Below are positions 55,534 through 64,000 of a stretch of DNA of 64,000 nucleotides, one piece after another. This DNA comes from Edaphochlamys debaryana (taxonomy: Eukaryota > Chlorophyta > Chlorophyceae > Chlamydomonadales), in NCBI GenBank assembly GCA_016858145.1, contig JAEHOE010000078.1, forward strand, positions 372,001 to 436,000. The letters run 5' to 3'. The position numbers and the translations under genes were made by a program. Positions within the stretch are counted from its first letter, which is position 1; every line of letters begins with the position of its first letter. The notes beneath the pieces are model-generated. The model was not told the origin of the DNA. It saw only the letters and a list, made by a program, of their open reading frames with translations, and searched no databases.

Positions 55534-55878
55534 GGTTCGCAAGAAAACGCGTCGTAACCCGACCTTCTATGGTTAAGTGTACATGATCGGCATTGCCAAG
55601 CTGGTGAGGCAGGCTTGCGGAAGCCCCGGCGTTGACTACAGCGCACACGCGCACGTCGCGACTTCTTGCAGGCCGCAAGGCAGGATGTTGGGCCTTTGCC
55701 TGGGCCTTATGAATGACTGACGCGTATATATCCGTGGCGTGCGCGACCGGGGCATAAAACACCCGCATCAGTACAGCCGAAGGATTTTCCCGCCGGGCTT
55801 CATCGCAAGGCCGAGACCGCCACTCCACCCAAACTAACCTCTTCCACCGACATCTCACTTGAAATAACATCTACAGCC
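55534..55878. promoter_or_regulatory. Divergent promoter region of MYND and G-patch genes
   Basis: 345 bp separate the two ATGs (55533 on minus, 55879 on plus). TATATAT at about 55725 and CATAAAACACC at about 55752 are candidate TATA-like elements toward the plus gene. Both 5' UTRs must also fit here. Confidence 0.6.
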
Positions 55879-58800
55879 ATGGGGCGAAGGCGCAAAGCGC
55901 CTACCTTTGTGGCAGCTGAAGAGAATGAGTTTGGGGAATTGGACCCGGACGTGGTGAGCCCCTCGCGCCGCGCATTGCACTCAGCAAGAGACCATAAAGG
56001 AAACGGGCCAGGCCTTACGTCGGGACGGGCCCGTGAATCTCGCGGCATGGCACAAAATTACCCTGCCACGCCATCCCAGTCCACGCCGACCACCAGTCCT
56101 CGCCCCCTCGCCCCCGCGCGTTTCTGACAGGGCTTCGAGTCAGCCTACGTGCAGATCGGGGGCGTGCGCATAATCAACCAGGGCGCCGGAAGGCCCAGGG
56201 CCAGGGGCGCCGAGGGCCCAGGCGGCCGCGGCCCCGCCACGGGCACCAGCCCCGGTCCCTCGCGGCAACGGCCCCCGCAACAGCCAATGCAACAGCGGGG
56301 CCGCGGGGGCCGTTGCAGCAAGGGCGGTCGGGGCCAGGGCAGCTACAGGGGCGGCGCCTTCGGAGCTGTCAGCGACAGCGAAGGGCAGGACGGCATAGAC
56401 GCGGACCTCGCCGACTACCTCGCAAACGTCCTGGCCGCTGGATCCAGATCCAAATCCAAGTCTGAGTCCCGCGCAGCTGGATCTGGATCCGCTGCTGCTG
56501 CAGCCGGAGGCGCCGCCACGGCCGCGAAGCGGGGAGGGGCGGGCAAGGCCGCCGCAGCAGGCGCAGGCGTGCCGGGGCCGGGCACGGCGGCCGGGGCGGC
56601 CGCTGCCGAGGAGGCGGTTCTTGGGGCACAGGATGAGGGCGAGGGGGAGGGGGAGGGAGAGGAGGCTGCTGACAGCGCCAACGAGGAAGGCGAGGAGGGC
56701 GAGGAGGACGACGCAGAGCAGGAGGGTGAAGTCGAGGAGGCGGAGGACGACGAAGAGGCGGAGGAAGACGAGGAGTCGGCCTTCGGGGATACGGCCATGC
56801 TGCGGCGATTGCTTCGGGGCTTCGCGGGGCGCGACCTGGCGGAGCCGGGGGTGGACGGGGGCAGCGGCAGCGGGAGTGGGAGCGAGGGGGAGGGGGCTGG
56901 GGGGAGGGGCAGGGGAGGCGCGCGGAGCAACCTGTACGAAGGTGCGGGGCTGCGCTGGGGTGCGGGGAGGGGTGGCGGGAGCGGGGAGGGTTTCGGGGAG
57001 GGGTGGTTGGGTAACGGCGGCGGGGGCGGTGCAAGGCGCGCGGCGGCAGGGCTTCGCTGTGTGGTGACACGGGATCCCGGTAGGAATGTGCGACCTCCCT
57101 TGCCCGGACACATCTCCCTACCCCTGCCCCCACCTGTTCACCTCGCCTCTTACCCATTCCTCCACAGCGCTCCTAGCCGGCGGTGCCTCCAACCCCTCCA
57201 CCTCCACCTCCGGATCTGGATCTGAATCAGAAAGCGGCGTGCGCTCAGCGCCCCGTCGCGGCGGCAGGGGCTCCCGCCGCCGGATCAGCGGCGGCGGCGC
57301 CGGCGGCGGCGGGACCTGGGCCGGGGCCGGCGGCGGCACGGCGGGGTATTACTACGAGCTACGAATGGGGGCTGACGGTCGGAGGGTGGTGGTCCGTGTG
57401 GAGGAGGGGGCGGCGGCGGGGGCCGCGGGCGGTGGTGTGACCCATGGGGCGGCAGCGAATGGGGCAGGGACAGACGGGAAGGGGGCAAGGGGAAGCGCTG
57501 GGCCCGTGGAGGCAGGCGAAGACGAACCGCCGGGGACCGGCGGCGCTACGGCGATGGAGGCCGAAGGCACGGGGGAGCGGGAGCCGGGAGCGGAGGGCAG
57601 GGTGGAGGGGGAGGGGGAGGGGGAGGGGGAGGGGGAGGGCGGCGGTGGGCGCGTCAACCTGTTCCCCTTTGTCATCAAGAGCCGGGCGCAGGTCCGTGCG
57701 GCGGCGGCGGCGGCGGCGGACATGATGGCTGTCTCCGCCAGCGGTGAGTGTGGACAAGAAATGAGGGCAGGGGCGGGGGGCAACGGCAGTGGACGGGGGC
57801 AGGTGAGGGCCCTTCTCGCTCCCCCTTCGCGCCCCCACACCGCGCCTTTCCCCGGCGCTTTCCCCTCCCCTACCCTACCCCGCAGGCGGCGCCACCCCCG
57901 GGCGCCACGGCCGCACCCGGGGCGGCGCGGAGGCGGGGGCAGGCGGGGGCGTGGGTGGGGCCGGGGCTGGGGCTGGGGGCCGGCGGGGCCTGGCTCAGGG
58001 GGCGCTGGGCGGTGCGCTGCGGCCGGGGGAGAAGAAGGAGCTGCGGCGGAGCAAGATCGAGGTGGGGGTGGGGTGGGGTGTGCGTGGGGGTTGGGTGGGG
58101 TGGCGGGATGGGGTGGTGCGGAGGGTAGAGGGCGGGTAGGGTGGGGCTGCCCGCGGTTCCGCTACCTCCGCTTGCCTCCCCTTTCCCACCCTCGCGGCCT
58201 GCACAGCCACCCACTGCGCCGCTCCCCTCTCCCTTCCTCCCCCAACCTCCCGCCCTCTCCCCCCCTACAGGCCAAGCGCTCCGCCCGCGAGGTCTCCCGC
58301 TTCGGCCACGACGTCCAGGTGGGGTGGCAGGTCCTTATCATCTAGGTAACCACGCTTCCACGATTCTACGTGCATTCTACGTAGGGCGTCCACCCATCTG
58401 ACGTCTCCTGCGACCCTACCTGCAGGCCCTGGCCGACACGCTCGCCTCGTTCGCGGCCTCCGAGGGGGACGTGCTGGCGCTGGCGCCCATGGGACCGGGG
58501 GGCACGGCGCTGGCGCAGGCGCTGGCGGGGACCCTGCGGCTGAGGCACAGCCTGCAGGTGGGCGGGGTGGGGGTGGGGGGAGGGAGATCGGCCGGCGTCT
58601 ACTAAACGCCATTCCGTGCCCCGGCCCTCTTCCCCCTGTCCACCTCTTCCCCCCCTTCCCCCCTTCCCCCCCACCCCCCCAGGGCAGCGGCAAGAAGCGC
58701 TTCGTGCTGGTGCAGCGGACCGACAAGACCACGGTGCCGGACGCACGGGCGCTGGCGCGGGTGGGGCTCTGGGGTGTGTGGGGTGGGTGGGGGGTGCATG

Positions 58801-61800
58801 TCTGGTGGGGTTAGAGGCTGCCGGCCGCCTCGACGGCACTGCGCACTGATCCCAGCCCCGCCAGCCTGCTACCACGCTTGGTATCCCGGTCCCCGGCTCT
58901 GCCCTCTCACCACCGCACACGCACGCCCACACGCCCCATACCCATTTCCCTCTCCCCCCCCGACCCCCCCTCCCCCTTCTCCCCCCCCCCCAGGCCAGGG
59001 CCATGGTGGATGCGGAGCTGGGGCGGCAGCGCAGGGGTGCGGCAGCGGGGGCGCCACTGGGGCCGGCGGGCATGGCCCTGCAGGTGCGCGTGGGTGGCTG
59101 GGGAGGGGCTTGGAGGGTTTTGGGGCCCGAGCGTGGTGGCGTAGCGCTGCCAGGCTTGCCGTTGGTCGTAAGGAGAAGAGATGGGGTCTATGAAGAGGGG
59201 ATGCCGGCAGGTCAACCACTCCCCACCTTGCCTCCCCTGCAGGACGTGACGGCCGCGAGCGTCGCCGCTGCTCGCAAGGGTGGCAAGGGGAAGGGCGGCA
59301 AGGGCAAGAGCCAGGGTCAGGCTGCGGGGGCGCCGCAGGTACGCGTTCGGGGGGCCTCCGGCAGGGCTGGGTGCCACCGGATGACGCGGCCGGCGTCGGT
59401 ACGCCCCCACCCACCATATACGAGCCGGCTGGGTAGCCGGGATGCCACGGTCTGCCCCCTCCCCTTCCTCGGCCGCATTCTGCAATCCCCAAACCCGCAC
59501 GGCCCCTCGTTCTGTCCCCCTTGTCCCAGCTGTCACGTGGGCCTCGATAGCCTTGCTCCGCAATCCCCAAACCCGCACGGCCCCTTCCCTTGTTCCGCGC
59601 CCCCCCCCCCCCCGCGCAGGGCTCCCCTGCAGTCGGCGGCCGCAAGCCCGGGCGGCACAGCGCCCCCGTGGCCTTCGTGCGCAGCGGCCTGCAGGCCGAC
59701 CCCCTGCACCCCCCCCTGGCAGAGGAGGAGGAGGGGGAGGAGGAGGGGGAGGAGGAGGGGGAGGAGGGAGAGGAGGCCGGGGCGGCGGCGGGGCCGTCCG
59801 GCGCCGGCGTGCTGCGAGGCAGCAGCGACGGAGGCAGCGGCGGCGGCGGCGGCAGCAGCGGCGGCGGCAGCAGCGGCGGCGGCTCGCCAGAGGCGGGGCT
59901 ACGGCACCCGGGCCTGGGCCTGGGCTTGGGCCTGGGCCTGGGCCTGGGCCTGGGGCGGCGGAGGGGCGCCAGCGGCGACGATGGAGAGGGCTTGGAGGAG
60001 GGGGAGGAGGAGACCCACAGGGGGCTGGGGCTGGGCGGGGCGGCGGCGGCGCAGCGGGAGTGGCTGGCGGCGGCGTTCGGCGGCCTGGGCTTTCGACCCC
60101 CGGCAGAGGCCGGCGAGGAGGAGGGCGGGGAGGCGGAGGGCGGCTCGCCGTCCTCCCCCGACTCAACGGCAGCGGAGGCTGTGGCGGCGGCGGCAGGGTG
60201 TACGGCAGCGACAGCAGGGCGTACGACAGATGACGGCATGGATGTGGACGGAACCGGCCCGTCCGACTCCGCCGCCGCCGCCGCCGCAGGCGATGGCGGC
60301 GGCGGCGACTCGGCGGTAGTGTCGGGAGAGGGCGTGTCGTACTTCCGGTCGCACTTCACCATCAGTCATACCTCGTACGAACGGGAGGAGCAGCGCATAC
60401 GGCGCCACACCGCCGTCCGTACGGTGCACTTCGCCGCGGACCCCGTCGATGCCGTACACGCATCGATCCAGGCGACAGTTGATCTGGCTCCGCTCGGAGC
60501 AGCACGAGGGGCTGACGTGGATATGCGCGTGGAGGGGAGAGGGGTGGAGGAGGTCGGGCCTGAGCCTGAGCCTGGGCCTGGGCCTGGGCCTGGGCCTAGC
60601 AGCACTCGCGGGGCCGGCGGGCGTGGGCGAGAGGCGCGAGGCGGGGGAAGGAGCAGGGGCCGGGGCCGAGGCGGCGATGAGGAGGAGGAGGAGGAGGGGG
60701 AGCAGCAGCGGGGCAAGGGGCGCAAGGGCCGTGTCGCCAAGGGCGGCGGCAGCTGGGAGGCGAGGCTGGGTATGGCGGCGGCGGTGGCGGCGGCGCCGCA
60801 GGTCGGCGGCACCGCTGGAGAGCTGGGGCTGACTTCACAAAAGGTGGGCCGGGGGGGGACGGGGGGGGGGGCGGGGGGAGACGGGGAGGGGGCACTGCAG
60901 GGCGGGTCAGCCTCCACCCGGCACGTTTCTTCGTCCAGAACGTGCCTCCTCTTCCACCCTGGCTGGAACGGCGGGGCGAGAGCTGAGGTCGGCAGCGATA
61001 GGGGGGGAGCGTTTGCCCCCTCGTGTCCCCTGCTGCCGCTGCGGGGACCCTGCTACTGGCCGGCCCCGCCCCTTCTTGGCAGAGGCTGCCGTTCTCCTTT
61101 GGGCTCTTGCAACCGGGACTCCCTCCTGAGGGGGCGGCTCCCCCTCCCTCGTTCCATTCTCCCTCCCCCTTGACCCCTCCACCCCAGGTTGACCCCTCCC
61201 CCGTTCCACTCTCCCTACCCGTTCCTTGGCCCTTCCCCTCTCCCTTCTCCCCTCCCCCTTTCCCTTCCTCAAGGTCAAGTCGGCGGGGCTTCCCTGGCTT
61301 ACACGAGCAGCCCTTGCATCCACGTAACCTTCCCCCCTCCCCCCACCATACCGCCGCCACCATACCATCTGGGCTATCCAACCTTTAACTCGTCAAAGAT
61401 CGCCCCCCCCCCCACCCCAGGTCAAGGCGGCGGGTCGCAAGGCCGCCAAAGAGGCCCGGCGCGCGGACCGGCGGAGGGGTGCGGAGGCCATGGCGGCGGT
61501 GCCGCTGGGGCAGCGCGCGGCGGCGGAGGCGGAGGCGGCAGAGGCGGCGGCGGAGGTCGGCGACGGCGCCGCCGGGGTGGCGCCGGCGGAGCTCAACATC
61601 CATTTCGCTGCGTTCGAGCGGTTCGGGTCGGGTGAGTGGGGACAGGGGGATGGAAGGGGCGTGGCAGGGGCCGTGGTGCGGGCAACCAGTTGCATGGTTG
61701 TGGAGGGTGGCCCCCGGTCTGGCCTCCTGCATTGCGCCTTCACGGCCTCGATCCCCGCCTTGATCCTCCCCTTGAGGCTGCCCCCCTCTCCCCCCCCGCC

Positions 61801-62047
61801 TCCCCAGGCGTGGGATCGCGGCCCATGGCGCGCATGGGCTGGTCCCCCTCCCTGCACCCGCAACCCACACGAAACACACACGCGCTTCCCCCCCCTTTCC
61901 CCCCCTCCCCCAGGCGTGGGATCGCGGCTCATGGCGCGCATGGGCTGGTCCCCGGGGGAGGGCCTGGGCCGCGCAAGGCAGGGCCGGTCGGAGCCTCTGC
62001 GCCCCACCGTGCGGCCGCGCAGCCTGGGGCTGGGCGCGGACGGGTGA
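55879..62047 (+). CDS. R3H-like / G-patch protein, SQS1-like (1262 aa)
   Basis: Exons: 55879-55953, 56131-57079, 57168-57743, 57886-58061, 58271-58318, 58426-58557, 58683-58760, 58994-59083, 59243-59338, 59620-60843, 61421-61631 and 61914-62047. N-terminus MGRRRKAPTFVAAEENEFGE, then a low-complexity Gly/Arg, acidic and Ser region. Around residues 609-678 is an R3H-like single-strand nucleic-acid-binding domain (GSGKKRFVLVQRTDKT), though the Arg-x3-His pair is not visible. Exon 10 has Glu, Gly-Ser and Gly-Leu repeats. The C-terminus is a G-patch (GSRLMARMGWSPGEGLGRAR ... LRPRSLGLG-type end), a module that activates DEAH helicases. Order R3H then G-patch matches yeast Sqs1/Pfa1, a ribosome-biogenesis and splicing cofactor, and plant D111/G-patch proteins. 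Expected in nucleus/nucleolus. Poly(A) signal TGTAA at 62662. Confidence 0.85.
61803..61849 (+). repeat. Partial duplicate of the G-patch exon start (pseudo-exon)
   Basis: CCCCAG|GCGTGGGATCGCGGC and GCGCGCATGGGCTGGTCCCC occur here and again at the true last exon (from 61914), with one substitution in between. The upstream copy diverges after the TGGTCCCC and would not encode a full G-patch. Confidence 0.85.
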
Positions 62048-62661
62048 CGGACGGGGGCTAGGGGTGGCCGTGGCGGGGTTGCGGTCGCTAGTGTGCCGGT
62101 AAGCCAGGGAAACGTGAGCTCGGCACAAAGGCGGCTGGAGCCAAGGCACCCGAACAAAGCACCCGGGGCGAACCTTTCCCGCCCAGCCCGTGGCGGAGTC
62201 ACGGTAGCCATTGGTAGGGCGTGCGAGGGGCCTGCCTGCTGGCGTGCGACGATGAGGCAGGCCAGACGGAGTGGGGCCAGCGCGGCCGCGGGGGGAGGAG
62301 GGATGGCGGAAGGCGGGGCGGGTTGATGTGTTTCATCGCTCGTGTCGTGTGGGAGAGTGCGGGAAGGCAGACACGCTTGTGCGGTCGGGCAGCACGGGCG
62401 GGGCTAGCTGGGGGCGGGCGCACGTGCGACGGCGGAGGCAGGTAGCTAGGGGCATGCACTCGACGGCGAGGCATTGGACGCGCGTTGCAGCCGTTGCTTG
62501 GGCCTGCCGAAGTGTGCTGGCCCTGAGTCTGCAGCGAGGCCAAGCCCAGGTGCACCCACCCGCCCTGCCGGAGTGTGTGGGATGGGGCGGGGGCGGCCTC
62601 GGTCGGGTCCATGCTGCAGTACGGCAGTACAACATGTTCTCGGTTCTCGCCTGTCTCGAGA

Positions 62662-62666
62662 TGTAA
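62662..62666 (+). terminator. TGTAA poly(A) signal of the G-patch gene
   Basis: TGTAA 615 nt after the stop at 62047; the first one in this orientation that I found. The 3' UTR would be about 0.6 kb. Confidence 0.45.
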
Positions 62667-62680
62667 CAGTAGTGTAGGCA

Positions 62681-64000
62681 CGAGGACACCGAAGCGTCCG
62701 GCATCGCGGGCAGGGCGCGGGAGGCATCTCGCTGTGGGCTCCATGTGTGCTCCATGACACACCGCCGCTTCGGGGACAGACAGACAGCAGACGGGCAAGC
62801 GCTGCACGGGAGCCTCGGCCGTCAGCCCCAACTCACTTGCCCAAAACAGCTGCAGGCAATCCGAAGCCCTGTGACATGTGAGCTCTCCCCACCGCGGCCG
62901 CGCGGCGCCCCTGGCCTGAGGCCCCACACCCACCCGCCGGTAGATCAGAAGCCAGCCCCGTCCAGCTGGTGTGCGCATCAAAGATCAAACCTCGCCCTGC
63001 ATCTCAAGATGCATGCATACGTACCTGCCGCGGTCCCACCGCGACTCCAAGATGCGACCAGACGACCGCTTGCGCGTTATTTGCGGTGTGTACAGAGTTG
63101 TACGCGCGACTGCCCAGGAAGCAGCGCTTGCGCCAGAAGCAGGGCACGCATTCAGGTAGGGCAATGTAGTACAGGCGTCTAGCAAGGCAGGTCTTGAGTT
63201 GTCAGAAGCCTTGATTCCGCCCGGCCGTGTACAGGCCGCTACAGGCACCCCTGCACCCCTGCTTCAAACGCTGGCAAGCAACCGCAAGTACCGTACCATA
63301 TCCCCACCAGGCTATCGACAGCTGGGCATCCACCGCAGATGCCGCAAGGGCTGGCGTTCCACGCCACACCAACTGTCCACCACAACCAACCTGATGAGTC
63401 AAACACCGAAGGGACATGAAGGGCCCCATGCCACATGCCACCATTCCACCGACCCAGCCTTGCATATCGACCTCGTCATATCGATAACGTCGCAAGTATA
63501 CGTGGCAGGATCACGACTCAGCATTGCTGTTCCATGCTCAATGCACTGCACGACGGGGATTCTGCCACGCCCCGCGGCACGCCGTACGGCTACTACGGCA
63601 CTCGATGTGACTGTACACATGTGCGTCAGCAATGCTTACTCAGTAAACAGCCATCAAGTTCGAGGCGCTTTCGGGGGGAAAAGGCAACCTGCACTAAAGC
63701 CACCGTACTGCAGCTAGTGCAGCAGACGACGCGGGATCACGCGCGGGTGACACAGCAAGCCGGCAGATAGACCGCTGGCAAAGGGCCAGCCAAGGACCAA
63801 GCCGCATGCCTGAAGCAAGCACCCTCACAGACTAAAATGAATACATGTGATGAGCTTGCAGACTCCCAACCCTTCCCTCGAGCTCCGAGCTTTGTGCACA
63901 CACCCACACATTCGCTCCCTGCAGCAACACACCTCACCCCCTCCGCCCTCCCCGGTCTCCGAGCTCCTAGCTGGGTGCACGCACGTTGCAACCGCCTCGC
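62681..64000. other. Terminal region without a confident gene
   Basis: Several short open frames on both strands, none with family features. A minus-strand frame at 62985-63248 ends at a plausible donor (CAG|GTACGT at about 63027) and may be an exon of a gene extending right, but nothing confirms it. Confidence 0.4.

Noticed and set aside
62199..62981. 260-aa minus-strand frame downstream of the G-patch gene
   Set aside because: Composition is typical of antisense GC-rich sequence, it overlaps the presumed 3' UTR of the G-patch gene and lacks any domain.
62985..63248. Minus-strand frame ending near a CAG|GTACGT donor
   Set aside because: No recognisable domain, no partner exon inside the window and low coding character; kept only as a remark on the terminal region.

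Overview
This is a GC-rich, intron-dense nuclear window that most resembles a chlorophyte green alga. Five things point that way: spliced genes with short exons, G/C homopolymers and pyrimidine microsatellites in introns, frequent GC-AG introns, TGTAA (the usual chlorophyte poly(A) signal) after several genes, and a U6-type snRNA. The species cannot be named from the sequence alone. All gene models here were built by eye from exon homology, GT/GC-AG junctions and phase bookkeeping; in the complete models the summed exon lengths keep one frame.

Layout. 0-4 kb: 3' part of a carotenoid cleavage oxygenase gene (+). 4.4-7.1 kb: a 448-aa coiled-coil/ankyrin protein (+). 7.7 kb: a U6-like snRNA (-) with a TATA box. 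9.8-16.8 kb: U-box/transmembrane/ankyrin gene copy A (+, about 849 aa), in which almost every ankyrin repeat is its own phase-0 exon. 17.15-28.6 kb: copy B, split by about 6 kb of foreign-looking sequence. Its U-box exon now runs in frame into a CxxC/Ala-rich protein, a 648-aa protein of unknown family follows, and the ankyrin half resumes at 24.2 kb carrying a nonsense codon and a frameshift. 29.2-35.2 kb and 36.0-41.1 kb: tandem paralogues (-) of a secreted SGNH/GDSL-type hydrolase; the left one (D2) is frameshifted and carries a 379-bp insertion, the right one (D1) is intact at 550 aa. 42.4-48.6 kb: copy C of the U-box/ankyrin gene (+). 49.8-55.5 kb: a MYND-finger protein with an MSS51-like C-terminal domain (-). 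55.9-62.0 kb: a 1262-aa R3H-like/G-patch protein (+), divergent from the MYND gene across a 345-bp shared upstream region. 62.7-64 kb: no confident gene.

The central theme is a local gene-family nursery. Three U-box/TM/ANK genes and two SGNH genes were made by tandem or segmental duplication. They differ in intron content, insertions, decay and microsatellite unit, so each pair is an internal control for intron gain, mobile insertion and pseudogenisation. The U-box genes should be membrane-tethered E3 ubiquitin ligases whose ankyrin array selects substrates. That is inference from domains, not shown.
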